DNA of 64,000 bases from Martinezella dioscoreae (GCF_009176305.1 NZ_BLAJ01000008.1:62001-126000); one strand, 5' to 3'; positions 8,575 through 17,703 are shown, counted from the stretch's first letter. Numbers and translations: made by a program. The notes: a model not told the origin generated them from the sequence alone.

Positions 8575-8581
8575 GAGCACC

Positions 8582-8826
8582 ATGAGATCAAAACCCATGA
8601 GAATTCTCGATGGGCCCACGGTCAAGGTCGAGACGACCGCCATTCAACCGCTACCCGGACACGTGGTCGAACAAGCGGGCTGGCAGGCGGTCGCGAACTG
8701 GGCAACCAAGGTCATGAAAAGCTCTCCACGATCACCATCGACGCAGAGCCGGTTGAAGGCGCCTTAGGTTCAAGGACCAAGGAGCGCGAGGCTGCGGTGA
8801 GCGGCCTAATGGGGACATTGCCGTGA
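8582..8826 (+). pseudogene. Short, apparently frameshifted ORF in copper leader
   Basis: Directly after the CueR-type promoter a frame starts (TTG 8573 or ATG 8582) and reads MRSKPMRILDGPTVKVETTA, ending at 8767. From about 8710 a different frame reads HEKLSTITIDAEPVEGAL and runs to a TGA at 8824-8826, just before the oxidase. The two frames together would make a protein of about 80 residues. This could be a degraded copper-handling gene or simply an unusual leader. I do not recognise the product and a coding role is unproven. Confidence 0.3.
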
Positions 8827-8843
8827 GTAAGAGGAAGCAATCG

Positions 8844-10319
8844 ATGCACCGACGTCGTTTTCTAACAGGGCTGGCGGGCCTGGCGATTTCCGGGCCGGCC
8901 GCGGCCCAGATGATGCATGACATGCGACATATGGGGGCAAACGGCGCTCATGACATGCCGATGAGCGGCGGCAAACCTGTCTTGCCGGAAGGGCGGCCCT
9001 TGCGTGAGTTGCCGCGCTTGATGAACGAGGCTGGCGAAGCGGGTCTGTTCAAGGCAAGGCTTGCCGCCGAACCGGGGTCGGTTCGTTTCGCCGAGGGGCT
9101 CGACACGTCCGCGCTCCTCTATAACGGCGGAAATCCGGTGATCGAGGCGCATGAGGGCGACAGGGTCGAGATCAGTTTCAGGAACGGCATTCCCGATGAG
9201 CCGACGACGGTTCATTGGCATGGGATGCCGGTGCCGGCTGATCAGGATGGCAGTCCTATGGAGCCCGTCGCCTCGGGTAGCGAGCGCCTCTATGCTTTCG
9301 ATCTGCCTCTAGGCAGCGCCGCATCCTATTGGTTCCATCCCCATCCGCATGGCCTTACCGCCACGCAGGTCTATCGCGGACTCGCGGGCGTCTTCCTGGT
9401 CAAACCCAAGGATGACCCGATCCCCGCCGAATATGGCGATACGATCCTGATGTTCACCGATCTCCGGATCGGCGAAGATGGAAGCATGCCGGCGAGCAAC
9501 ATGATCGATCTGATGAATGGGCGCGTCGGCGATCATATCCTAGTCAATGGCCAGAGGAATCCGGTCCTGGCCGTCGCGAAAGGGGAAAAGCGCCGCCTGC
9601 GCCTCTTCAACGTGACAAATGCGCGGTTCCTGCGGCTGACATTCGAGAATGCCGCCATGGTGCTCGTTGGAACGGATGGCGGCCTTATCGAAGCTCCCGT
9701 CGGCATAGACGATTTGTTGCTCGCTCCCGCCGAGCGCGTCGAGCTCATCATCTCCTTCGACAGACCTGGAGCGGCGAAGCTTGTCACGCTCGACTACGAG
9801 CGTGGGTGGATGGGGCCGGGCAAGCCCGAAGAGGCCGGCATGACCTTGCTGACGGCAAATGTCTCGGAGGAAGCCGCGCCTGTCGCGCCGCCGCTTCGCG
9901 CGAAGCTGCGCACCATTGACCGCCTCGCAGAGCCGGCAGTCACGCGTCGCTTTGTATTGACGGAATCCATGGAAGGCATGGAGATGAAGTTCCTTATCAA
10001 CGGCGCCAGCTTCGATATGAAGCGCATTGACGAAGTCTCGAAGGTTGGACAGGTCGAATTGTGGGAAATCGTCAATCAGGCGGACATGGACCATCCGTTT
10101 CATGTGCATGGGGCGCAGTTCCAGCTTGTCGAACGCGAAAGAGATGGCGCGGTCACCAAGCCGTCCTACCACGCCTGGAAAGACACTGTGAACGTTGCCG
10201 CCGGTGAGACAGTACGCATCCTGCTACGACAGGATTCGCCGGGACGGCGCATGTATCATTGTCACATCCTCGAACATGAAGATCTCGGCATGATGGGCAC
10301 AGTCGACGTTAAGGCCTGA
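8844..10319 (+). CDS. Tat-exported multicopper oxidase (CueO/CopA-like)
   Basis: 491 residues from ATG 8844, with GAGGAA at 8831-8836. A GTG at 8823 would add seven residues ahead of the twin-arginine motif HRRRFLTG. A Met/His-rich stretch follows the signal (MMHDMRHMGA, HDMPMSG), as in copper-tolerance oxidases. All four copper motifs are present: HWHG (H124, H126), FHPHPHG (H165 on), HPFHVHG (H417 on) and HCHILEHEDLGMM (H472-C473-H474), with Met as the type 1 axial ligand. The enzyme should oxidise Cu(I) to less toxic Cu(II) in the periplasm. It sits downstream of a CueR-type promoter and next to cueR, forming a copper-defence module without a nearby copper ATPase. Confidence 0.92.
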   Translation: MHRRRFLTGLAGLAISGPAAAQMMHDMRHMGANGAHDMPMSGGKPVLPEGRPLRELPRLMNEAGEAGLFKARLAAEPGSVRFAEGLDTSALLYNGGNPVIEAHEGDRVEISFRNGIPDEPTTVHWHGMPVPADQDGSPMEPVASGSERLYAFDLPLGSAASYWFHPHPHGLTATQVYRGLAGVFLVKPKDDPIPAEYGDTILMFTDLRIGEDGSMPASNMIDLMNGRVGDHILVNGQRNPVLAVAKGEKRRLRLFNVTNARFLRLTFENAAMVLVGTDGGLIEAPVGIDDLLLAPAERVELIISFDRPGAAKLVTLDYERGWMGPGKPEEAGMTLLTANVSEEAAPVAPPLRAKLRTIDRLAEPAVTRRFVLTESMEGMEMKFLINGASFDMKRIDEVSKVGQVELWEIVNQADMDHPFHVHGAQFQLVERERDGAVTKPSYHAWKDTVNVAAGETVRILLRQDSPGRRMYHCHILEHEDLGMMGTVDVKA

Positions 10320-10384
10320 CAAGCTCGGGCATCAATCGAAGCGAAGAGGGAAGATTGTCGTTCCCCTCATCCTTGGCCTCGAAC

Positions 10385-10430
10385 CTAAATCAGGTTGAGG
10401 CCGAGTTCGCTTTTGTCGGTGTGGATGTGC
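10385..10430 (-). pseudogene. Fragment of an MFS transporter gene
   Basis: On the minus strand 10388-10417 translates to DKSELGLNLI preceded by HT, followed at once by a stop. The intact MFS gene at 2.35-3.50 kb has DKSELGLTLI at the same place, so 9 of 10 residues agree and the nucleotides are also similar. No further homology is visible on either side, so this is a relic left by deletion or rearrangement. The remaining bases of the 10320-10583 gap show nothing else. Confidence 0.4.
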
Positions 10431-10583
10431 TGTTCGGGTCTTGCGCGAACAGCGGGTTCGGCGCTTTTATGTAAGCGCGTCCTACTGCAGCGAAGTGTTC
10501 GCGGCGACCTTGGAGGAGGGTCGATCGCGATCCCGCAGTGGATGCCAAATTGTGCTGACGGTGGCATTCAAGGGGAGGACTCG

Positions 10584-11918
10584 ATGGCCGCTAATCATCA
10601 GACGCAATACCGCGAACGCGTGAGCTCTGCCCATGAGGCCGTTGCCTTGATACCATCGGGCGCGAAGATCGCCATGCCGATCGCTGCCGGCCAGCCGCCG
10701 GCCATTCTCGCGGCATTGGCCGAGCGCGCGCGGGCCGGCGCGGTGGACAATGTCCGGCTCTACTACCTGCTTTGTACAGGCGTCGCCGGCTCGAGCGTGC
10801 TCGACTTCGACCTGCGTGACCGCATCATTCCCATGAGTTATTTTCATGGAGCGGTGGATCGCGCCCTGGATAAGCGGCGAATGGCCGAGATGCTGCCGGC
10901 CGCCGAAATCGTGCCGTGCCATTTCAGCCAGGTGCCGCGCTCCCTGGTGGAGCATGTGGGCGTCGATACGTTGATTGCCACCGTCTCGCCCATGGATGCG
11001 GACGGGAATTTCAGTCTCGGCGCCAGCACGGATTATGCCCTGGCGGTCGCCCGCAAGCCCGGTGCCCGGCTGATCCTCGAGGTCAATCCCAGCATGCCCT
11101 ATGTGCGGGGCAATTGCATGATCCCGATCTCAAGCGTCACCGCGCTTGTCGAGAACGACGCAAGCCTGCCGGCGCTCGCTGCCGCGCCTCGCTCGGAAGT
11201 CGATGATGCGATCGGCGCCATAGTCGCGGGACTCGTGGACGACGGCGATTGCCTGCAGATGGGCATCGGTGCGTTGCCGGACGCTGTTTGCGCCGGTCTA
11301 TCCCAGCACCGCCACCTGGGCATCCACACCGAAATGATGACATCAGGACTTGCCGCTCTGGTCAGGGCCGGCGTGGTCGATAATAGCCGCAAGCAGATAC
11401 ATGTCGGGCGAACCATCTTCACCTTTGCGCTGGGAGACAAGCCGCTTTACGACTTCCTGAACGATAATCCCGATGTCGAAGCACATCCCGTGGATTATGT
11501 GAACAATCCCTTCGTCATCGCCCAGAATGACCGCATGGTGTCGGTCAATGCCACGCTGCAGATCGATCTCAATGGCGCGTGCAATTCCGAATTCGTTAAT
11601 GGGCGGCAGTTCAGCGGCACGGGCGGGCAGGTGGATTTCGTCCGAGGCGCCTATGGCTCACGCGGCGGCCGCTCGATCATCGCCTGTCATGCGACGGCGG
11701 CCAAGGGAACGCTTTCGCGTATTGTTCCAACGCTGACAGGTCCAGTAACGACGTCGCGCAACGATATCCATATCGTTGTCACGGAATATGGCTGGGTGAA
11801 CCTCAAGGGAAAATCGGTGGCGGAGCGGGCGAGGGCGATGATCGCGCTTGCCCATCCCGATTTCCGGGAGGAGCTGGATCGGGCTGCCCACCAGGCGGGG
11901 TTCTACGCGCCGGATTGA
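10584..11918 (+). CDS. Acetyl-CoA hydrolase/4-hydroxybutyrate CoA-transferase family
   Basis: 444 residues. ATG 10584 is chosen because AGGGGAGGA precedes it at 10571-10579; the open frame extends 63 codons upstream without coding character. The fold has the two halves of the acetyl-CoA hydrolase/transferase family. The GIHTEM segment holds E250, the residue expected to form the glutamyl-CoA thioester, preceded by the glycine-rich MGIGALPDAV. FSGTGGQVDFVRGA near residue 345 is the CoA-binding signature. Such enzymes move CoA between acetyl-CoA and acids such as 4-hydroxybutyrate, butyrate or succinate. It is a single gene whose acid substrate is not fixed by context. Confidence 0.85.
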   Translation: MAANHQTQYRERVSSAHEAVALIPSGAKIAMPIAAGQPPAILAALAERARAGAVDNVRLYYLLCTGVAGSSVLDFDLRDRIIPMSYFHGAVDRALDKRRMAEMLPAAEIVPCHFSQVPRSLVEHVGVDTLIATVSPMDADGNFSLGASTDYALAVARKPGARLILEVNPSMPYVRGNCMIPISSVTALVENDASLPALAAAPRSEVDDAIGAIVAGLVDDGDCLQMGIGALPDAVCAGLSQHRHLGIHTEMMTSGLAALVRAGVVDNSRKQIHVGRTIFTFALGDKPLYDFLNDNPDVEAHPVDYVNNPFVIAQNDRMVSVNATLQIDLNGACNSEFVNGRQFSGTGGQVDFVRGAYGSRGGRSIIACHATAAKGTLSRIVPTLTGPVTTSRNDIHIVVTEYGWVNLKGKSVAERARAMIALAHPDFREELDRAAHQAGFYAPD

Positions 11919-12011
11919 CGTCATCAGCGTTGATCTTGCATGGGGATAAGAAGAAGCGGGGGGAAATCGGATCCTTCCGGCTTTGATCGGACGTCAACCG
12001 ATCGATGGAAG

Positions 12012-12063
12012 AAGCCCGAGGGATTGGACCTCAGGCTTCTCATACCCGGCGCTAAGCCGGGTA
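12012..12063 (-). terminator. Double hairpin after the porin gene
   Basis: Two stems follow the porin stop. TACCCGGC/GCCGGGTA at 12043-12063 has a 5-base loop. AAGCCCGAGG/CCTCAGGCTT at 12012-12038 has a 7-base loop, one mismatch, and continues on the minus strand into CTTCTTCC. The second is the better terminator; the first may protect an abundant mRNA. Confidence 0.7.
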
Positions 12064-12071
12064 ATTCCATA

Positions 12072-13163
12072 TTAGAAGCTACGCTGGAAGCGCAGGATAC
12101 CAGCCCACTGATCCTGGTTCACAGAATCGAAGTTGGTGTAGGAGACTTCCGGCTCAATGAGCAGGTTCTTGACCGGGTTCCACTTGACGTTCGTGGTCGC
12201 CGCAAAGATCTTCGAGTCGGTGTAGGCGAGCTGGAGGTTCCACTTCAGCTTTTCATTGATCGGAACGCCAACGCCGCCCCAGACAGCCCAGTCACCCCAG
12301 CCGCACTTCGATGCATCGTTAGCCGGGCAAGAAGAGCGAGCCAGGTTGGTGCCCGCGTACTTGTTCAGGTTGTCGCCGTCCGTGTTCCAGCCGCCCATCA
12401 AGAAGGCGGAGAAGACGCCGAAGTCAGCATCGACGCGAGCCTTGATGGCGCCTTCCGACTTAATGGAGTCGTAACCGCCGACAACCTTGAAGCCCCATGC
12501 GCCGGACTTGAAGCCGGCACCGGCAACGACGTCGGGAGCGTAGTGGTTGGCCTTGTCGTCGCTTGCCCAGCTCGCGCCATAACCAGCGCCCGAGCCGCTG
12601 GAGTTCGAGTCTTCAACCGAGACGACAGCCGTGAAGCCGTTGCCGGCATCGTAGGTGTAGGTCAACTGGTTGAGTTCGTACGGGCCGTCATAGATCACGT
12701 CGTCGTTGATGACGTCGCCGGCATAGCCGATGTAGTAGTTATACTGCGAATCGGCCTTACCGACCAGGAAACCGCCGAGGCTGATGTTGGCGAACAGCAG
12801 CTTGCTTGAGGTCGAGTTGCCTTCCTGCCAATCCCAACGGATGACCGTGTTGGTCTTCAGCGGGCCGTATTCGGTGTCGGTCGCGGTGTCGAGGCTCAGC
12901 TGAGCGCGGGTATGCCAGAGAGTGCCGTTGTGGCTGTTGGCATTGTAGGCATCGTACCACTTGCCTTCGGTACGGACCATGCCGCCGACCTTGAGGCAGG
13001 TTTCGGTACCGGGAATGAAGAAGTAGCCAGCACCATATGCGTCGCAGATGCGAACGTATTCCAGCGGCTCCGGCTCGGCGGCGACGATCGCGTCTGCTGC
13101 GTGGGCACCGGATACCGCCGCCAGAGCGGCAGCGGAGCCGAGAAGAAGGCTCTTGATGTTCAT
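12072..13163 (-). CDS. Rhizobial outer-membrane porin (porin_2 family)
   Basis: 363 residues. The start at 13163 has AAGGAG upstream; the frame continues 37 codons further without coding sense. Residues 1-22 (MNIKSLLLGSAAALAAVSGA, ending AHA) are a Sec signal peptide. The mature protein starts ADAIVAAEPEPLEYVRICDA and contains the conserved disulfide-type segment IPGTETCLKVGG, as in RopA/Omp2b porins of Rhizobium and Brucella. Repeated amphipathic strands end in WAGILRFQRSF, with the C-terminal Phe required for outer-membrane insertion. It forms general diffusion channels. Two hairpins follow the gene and a long upstream region suggests regulated, strong expression. Rhizobia often carry several ropA copies, so I give no symbol. 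Confidence 0.93.
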   Translation of the reverse strand: MNIKSLLLGSAAALAAVSGAHAADAIVAAEPEPLEYVRICDAYGAGYFFIPGTETCLKVGGMVRTEGKWYDAYNANSHNGTLWHTRAQLSLDTATDTEYGPLKTNTVIRWDWQEGNSTSSKLLFANISLGGFLVGKADSQYNYYIGYAGDVINDDVIYDGPYELNQLTYTYDAGNGFTAVVSVEDSNSSGSGAGYGASWASDDKANHYAPDVVAGAGFKSGAWGFKVVGGYDSIKSEGAIKARVDADFGVFSAFLMGGWNTDGDNLNKYAGTNLARSSCPANDASKCGWGDWAVWGGVGVPINEKLKWNLQLAYTDSKIFAATTNVKWNPVKNLLIEPEVSYTNFDSVNQDQWAGILRFQRSF

Positions 13164-13555
13164 TGTAAACTCCTTGTCGTAATTATTTCTACGTAATCCA
13201 AGGAGCGAGCATAATAGGCTGCCATGGAAGTGCTCCCCGCAAACAGGAAGCCAAACCAGGCGCTGCATCTGCAATAGACCGCCGGTACTATCCCCACCCC
13301 GATAGGACCTCGTTAGCTGGCGGCTGAAACAACAACCCCACCAGATCGCAAGCTAATTAGGTCCTGACGACAGAGCTATATACATTCAGATTGTTTGTAA
13401 ATCCGACCCGGAGCCATTCGAAAACGGAAAAACTGGTTGTTGATTTAATGCAACACATGTTTGGCGGGAAAATTCGGAGAGGAAACCCCATCCAAGCAAT
13501 CGACGGATCGACCGAATGCTCGGATGGCCCAACCTCTCTCCTCTCATCGGCGGCG
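13164..13555. other. Intergenic region upstream of the porin
   Basis: No gene is seen in these 392 bases, although about 110 of them upstream of the porin start remain open in its frame. The stretch around 13340-13450 is AT-rich compared with its surroundings and probably carries the porin promoter. I could not assign -35/-10 boxes with confidence. Confidence 0.4.
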
Positions 13556-14761
13556 TCAGCATGCGATCGCAAACAGCTCCATCGCATTGGCGAAGCCCTT
13601 CAGCGGCTGCCGCCCGATCGAGATCGCATCGTTGATATCAGCCTTTTGCTGGAATGGGCCTGATATCAGGAGCGCTTGGCCGCTCTCGCTGCAGACGTTC
13701 TGGATACGGCTGACGATATTGACGTCAGGGCCGATCAAGGTGAAGTCCAGGCGGTTGCCGGAGCCGACATTGCCGTAGCTCACCTCGCCATAGTGCAGCG
13801 CTATACCGACCTTGACACGAATGCCTTCATATTCGAAGCCGCCTATTTCATCGAGAATTGTCTTCGCCGCGGTCAGCGCCGCATCGCAGGCTCCAGTCGC
13901 ATCGACGCCTGGAAAGAATGCCAGAACCGCATCGCCCATGAATTTCAGCACCTCTCCACCTTCGCGGGTGATCGCCGGTATCACCTTGTCGAAATAGGCG
14001 TTCAAGAGCCCGAGCACGGTGCCGCCTGGCAGCCGATTGGAAAGCTCGGTGAAGCCGCGTAGGTCGCACAGCAGAAGTGCGGCCTCCATGGATTCGATTT
14101 CTCCGCGACGAATGTGTCCTGCGAGGATGCGGCTCGCCGTCATCGGGCCGATATAGGTGTCGAGAAGGCTGAGTTCGCATTGCCTTAGGACGCGAAGTTC
14201 GCACGTGTTGCGCAATGCCGGCAGAATACGCTCGATCAGGTCATGCTCGCCGGATGTGAAGCCGCCTGGCCGCCGCGTGGCGAAGACGGCGCAGCTGATC
14301 GGTCCGTCGGCGTTGCAAAGCGGCGCCACGATCAATTGCACGAGCCCCCGGCCGGAAAATATGTCGATGTGTTGCCAGCGCCCATGCGGACTCTCACCCG
14401 GACCGACGACGAGCGGTTCGCGCATCTCCTGTGCCTTCATGAGCGGCGTGTTGGCAAGCGCGAGACGCGAGCCATGTTCGCGATCATGGATCTCGACCGG
14501 CTCGCCGGGCGCCCAGGCGAAGGTGCGGCCGATGAATTCGGGATGCAGCGTCGTCAGGTGCAGCGTCAACCGATCGATGGGAAGGCCGAGGGCCCGCAGG
14601 CGGCGGCCGAGCCCGGCGACGAGGCCGGCCTCGTCGAGGGCGTGGCATTCATCGCCTGTCAGCCATTCGATCAGGCTGAGGGTAGCCGCAGTATTGACGC
14701 CAATATGGCCCGTCCTGGAATTGATGATCGAGGTCTTGGGCATGTCGTGCAGCAGGGTCAT
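13556..14761 (-). CDS. Class III adenylate/guanylate cyclase
   Basis: 401 residues, soluble, no membrane segments. Residues 30-195 form a GAF-like sensor region (HGRWQHIDIFSG, PLCNADGPISCAVFATRR). Residues 205-401 form a class III cyclase domain with metal ligand D233 (LLCDLRGFTEL), K273 and D277 in LKFMGDAVLAFFPG, and VNIVSRI with the transition-state Asn/Arg. Lys in KFMGD with Asp in LIGPDVN argues for ATP rather than GTP. It should make cAMP in the cytoplasm in response to a ligand bound by the sensor region. Rhizobial genomes carry dozens of such cyclases. It lies 30 bases downstream of the EmrB-type gene on the same strand, so its transcript may include the pump genes only if read-through occurs. 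Confidence 0.88.
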   Translation of the reverse strand: MTLLHDMPKTSIINSRTGHIGVNTAATLSLIEWLTGDECHALDEAGLVAGLGRRLRALGLPIDRLTLHLTTLHPEFIGRTFAWAPGEPVEIHDREHGSRLALANTPLMKAQEMREPLVVGPGESPHGRWQHIDIFSGRGLVQLIVAPLCNADGPISCAVFATRRPGGFTSGEHDLIERILPALRNTCELRVLRQCELSLLDTYIGPMTASRILAGHIRRGEIESMEAALLLCDLRGFTELSNRLPGGTVLGLLNAYFDKVIPAITREGGEVLKFMGDAVLAFFPGVDATGACDAALTAAKTILDEIGGFEYEGIRVKVGIALHYGEVSYGNVGSGNRLDFTLIGPDVNIVSRIQNVCSESGQALLISGPFQQKADINDAISIGRQPLKGFANAMELFAIAC

Positions 14762-14791
14762 GGCTATCTCCTCCTCTTTGAGATGCGGCGC

Positions 14792-16399
14792 TCAGTGTGC
14801 CGCACCGCCGGAAAGGTGGCCGGGTTTCTTCAGAAGCAGGCTCGCGACGAGGGCGATGACCAGCGCGACGCCGAGCAGGAAGAACGTGTCGCTGAAAGCC
14901 ATGATGTTGGCCTGCTTGCGAAGACTGGCGGCGATGGCGACGATCGCTTTGTGCGTGGCAAGCGCCTGGTCGCTGACACCATGGTTCATGAAGTAATTCG
15001 TCAGATTGACAACGCGGGCACGGGTCGCCTCTTCGAATGCCGAGACCGAATTCGTCAGGATGTTGGAATGAAACTGCTCGCGCTTGGTGAGAAAGGTCTG
15101 CAGCGCGGCGATGCCGACCGCGCCACCGAGATTGCGCATCATGTTGAAGAGCGCCGAGGCGGAACCGGCATTTTCCTGCTCGATGCCGGCGGTGGCGATC
15201 GCCGTCAGCGGCGTGAAGGCGAGTGCCTGGCCGACGGCGCGCACGATATTCGGCCAGAAGAGCTGATCGCTGGCATAGTTGCCGGTCATGTGAACATTCA
15301 TGAAATTCGAAGCGGCAAAAAGCGCGAAGCCGACGATGATCAGCAGGCGGGCATCGACACGTTTCATCAGCCGTGGCACCAGCGGGATCAGGATGAGCTG
15401 CGGAATGCCGGTCCAGGCAAGCACCATGCCGATCTGCTCGGAATTGTAACCCTGAATACGCGTCAGGTAGATCGGCAGGATGAAGACCGAGCCATAGAGG
15501 GCGACACCCATCAGGAAATTGGCGACGATGCCGAAGCCGAAATTGCGGCGCGCCAGCAGGCGCAGGTTGAGGAGCGGATGGGCGGCGCGAAGCTCGATGA
15601 TGAGAAAGAGCGTCAAGGAGACCGCGGCGATGACAGAGAGGCGGACTATGAAAGGGGAACCGAACCAGTCGTCCTTGTTGCCTTCCTCAAGCACGGTCTG
15701 CAGCGCGGCAAGGCCAACCGCCATGGTGATGATGCCGGGCCAGTCGCCCTTGGCGAGCAGCGAAAGGTTCATCGGCGCGCGATCGAGCGAGGCCCAGAGC
15801 ATGCCGATCATGAGAATGCCGGGCACAAGATTGACGTAGAAGATATATTCCCAGCCCCAGTTTTCCGTGAGGTAGCCGCCGATGGTCGGCCCGATCGCCG
15901 GCGCGAAGGTCGCCGAAAGGGCGAAGAGCGCGAGGCCGATCGGCTGCTTGGGCTTGGGGAGCAAGGTGATGATGATCGTGAAGGCCATCGGGATCAGCAC
16001 TCCGCCGGAGAAGCCCTGTATGGCGCGCAGCACGATCATCTGCTGCAGATTGGCGGCAAAGGCGCAGCCGACCGAGAAAAGCAGGAAAAGGAGGGCGTTG
16101 GTCAGCAGATAGATGCGCACGGAAAAGACGCGGGCGAGCCAGGCGCTAAGGGGAATGACCACGATTTCGGCGATCAGATAGGAGGTCGAGATCCAGCCGC
16201 CATCGTCCGTTCCAGCGCCGATCGCGCCCTGGATGTCGGCAAGCGAGGCATTGACGATCTGGATGTTGAGAACGGCCATGAAGGCGCCAAGTGTCGAACC
16301 AACGACGGCGGTCCACATGCGCAGCGGGCTCATGGCGGGCCGGGCAACCGGAGCGGATACGGCTGAATTGTTGTTTGCGGCGATCTGAAGGGTAGCCAC
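14792..16399 (-). CDS. DHA2-family MFS multidrug exporter (EmrB-like)
   Basis: 535 residues from a GTG start at 16399 with AAGGAG upstream. Fourteen hydrophobic segments are expected, as in EmrB. Motifs include GSTLGAFMAVLNIQIVNASL in helix 1, GGWISTSYLIAEIVVIPLSAW, and the motif-C-like PAIGPTIGGYLTENWGWEYIF. Together with the upstream HlyD-type adaptor it should form an inner-membrane/periplasm efflux machine that joins a TolC-type channel encoded elsewhere. The adaptor ends 78 bases upstream, and the gap contains a copy of the operator-like repeat found before the adaptor, hinting at separate control of this gene. Confidence 0.9.
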   Translation of the reverse strand: MATLQIAANNNSAVSAPVARPAMSPLRMWTAVVGSTLGAFMAVLNIQIVNASLADIQGAIGAGTDDGGWISTSYLIAEIVVIPLSAWLARVFSVRIYLLTNALLFLLFSVGCAFAANLQQMIVLRAIQGFSGGVLIPMAFTIIITLLPKPKQPIGLALFALSATFAPAIGPTIGGYLTENWGWEYIFYVNLVPGILMIGMLWASLDRAPMNLSLLAKGDWPGIITMAVGLAALQTVLEEGNKDDWFGSPFIVRLSVIAAVSLTLFLIIELRAAHPLLNLRLLARRNFGFGIVANFLMGVALYGSVFILPIYLTRIQGYNSEQIGMVLAWTGIPQLILIPLVPRLMKRVDARLLIIVGFALFAASNFMNVHMTGNYASDQLFWPNIVRAVGQALAFTPLTAIATAGIEQENAGSASALFNMMRNLGGAVGIAALQTFLTKREQFHSNILTNSVSAFEEATRARVVNLTNYFMNHGVSDQALATHKAIVAIAASLRKQANIMAFSDTFFLLGVALVIALVASLLLKKPGHLSGGAAH

Positions 16400-16450
16400 G
16401 GCGCGTCTCCTTCCGGCTCATGCCGGAATAATCTCATGACGATACAGAGG

Positions 16451-16500
16451 TGATAATCGATGAAGATCGGGAAGGATCATCCAGCGTGGCTGGATAATCC
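16451..16500. repeat. 50-bp operator-like repeat, copy 1
   Basis: This block matches 17781-17830 at 37 of 50 positions with no gaps. The identical parts are TGATAATC at the start, TCGGGAAGGATCATC in the middle and TGGATAATCC at the end. Within it GGATCATCCAGC and GCTGGATAATCC form an almost perfect inverted repeat. It lies 52-101 bases upstream of the EmrB-type start and contains the stop codon and last codons of the adaptor gene. Confidence 0.65.
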
Positions 16501-17703
16501 TTGTGCGTCCGTCGTCGATGTCTGGATGGCCTTGGTGTCGATTTCCGGCTCCACCGACATGCCTGAGCGCAGCAGACCGACGAGGTTATCGTCATCGATG
16601 ACGATCTTCACCGGTATGCGCTGGACGATCTTGGTGAAATTGCCTGTCGCATTGTCCGGTGGCAGCAGCGAGAATTCGAGCCCGCTTGCCGGCGAGAGGC
16701 TGTCGACGTGGCCCTTGATGGTGACGTCCGGGAAGCTGTCGACCTTGATTTCGACCGACTGTCCGGGACGTACATAGGTGAGCTGCGTCTCCTTGAAGTT
16801 CGCGACGACATAGACCGAGTGCAGCGGCACCACCGCCATCAGCTGCGTTCCCGATGTCACATACTGCCCGACGCGAATCGAGCGGGCGCCGACCGTGCCG
16901 TCGACGGCGGCGACGATGTTGGTATAGGAAAGATTGAGCTCGGCCTGCTGAACGGCCGCAGCGGCCCGATCGCGCTGGGCGGCTGCCTGATCTCGCTGGG
17001 TCTGAAGCACCGGCACCTTGTTCTGAGCAGCGACAAGCGCGGCCTGATCGCGCTCGACGGCGGCGGCTGCCTGCTTTCTGGCCGATGCCGTCTCTTCGGC
17101 GCGCGACTGTGTGCCGACGCCGTTGGTGATCAGCCGAGCCGAACGCGCTGCATCCGATATCGCATAATCCAGGGAGGCTTGCGACGCGTCGACCGTCGCC
17201 TTGGCCTGCCCGATCAGCGATTGCTGCAGCTGGATCTGCGCATCGATGTTGGAAATCGCCGCATCCGCGGCCTTCAGATCCGCCTTCGCCTGGGAAAGTG
17301 CGGCCTGGAAATCGCGGTCGTCTATGCGGGCGAGCACCTGGCCGACCTTGACCTTATCATTGTCGTTGACAAGCACATCCTTGATATAGCCGGCGACCTT
17401 CGGCGCGATCGTGGTGTAATCGGCCTTCACGTAGGCGTCGTCCGTGGATTCGATGAAGCGCCCGACCGTCCAGTAGCGATAGCCGAAATCCGCCGCGATC
17501 GCGACGCCAGCCAGCAGCGCGGCGATCAGCACGCCGCGCTTGATGAGCTTTCCGCCTGTCTTGGGCGTGGCCGAAGCGACAGGCGCTTCGACGGTCACAC
17601 CCCGCGGGGCTTCGCTCGTGGGAGACCTTGCGACCTCGTTGGCCGGAGCAGCGTCGGCTTGGCTCGCGTTCTTGAACGCTTCGTTGCGGGGGAGTTCCAC
17701 CAT
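16477..17703 (-). CDS. HlyD/EmrA-type membrane fusion adaptor
   Basis: 408 residues. An N-terminal cytoplasmic tail is followed by one membrane helix (about residues 53-72, KRGVLIAALLAGVAIAADFG) and the periplasmic part. That part has a lipoyl half-site (TTIAPKVAGYIKDVLVNDND), a long coiled-coil region rich in Ala/Gln (SQAKADLKAADAAISN, QRDQAAAQRDRAAAAVQQAE), the second lipoyl half-site (AAVDGTVGARSIRVGQYV) and a beta-barrel domain. It links the DHA2 exporter to an outer-membrane channel. It is divergent from the LysR gene. Its last codons and stop lie inside copy 1 of the 50-bp repeat, so the C-terminal tail GLSSHAG may be a by-product of the regulatory sequence. Confidence 0.9.
   Translation of the reverse strand: MVELPRNEAFKNASQADAAPANEVARSPTSEAPRGVTVEAPVASATPKTGGKLIKRGVLIAALLAGVAIAADFGYRYWTVGRFIESTDDAYVKADYTTIAPKVAGYIKDVLVNDNDKVKVGQVLARIDDRDFQAALSQAKADLKAADAAISNIDAQIQLQQSLIGQAKATVDASQASLDYAISDAARSARLITNGVGTQSRAEETASARKQAAAAVERDQAALVAAQNKVPVLQTQRDQAAAQRDRAAAAVQQAELNLSYTNIVAAVDGTVGARSIRVGQYVTSGTQLMAVVPLHSVYVVANFKETQLTYVRPGQSVEIKVDSFPDVTIKGHVDSLSPASGLEFSLLPPDNATGNFTKIVQRIPVKIVIDDDNLVGLLRSGMSVEPEIDTKAIQTSTTDAQGLSSHAG

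Noticed and set aside
13164..13274. N-terminal extension of the porin by 37 residues
   Set aside because: The extension would put a long non-signal stretch in front of a perfect signal peptide, and a good ribosome binding site precedes the inner ATG at 13163.
14243..16366. A 707-codon plus-strand frame opposite the cyclase and DHA2 exporter
   Set aside because: Very long but composed of Arg/Asp/Gly/His-rich low-complexity sequence lying exactly antisense to two clear genes; GC-rich codon bias produces such frames.
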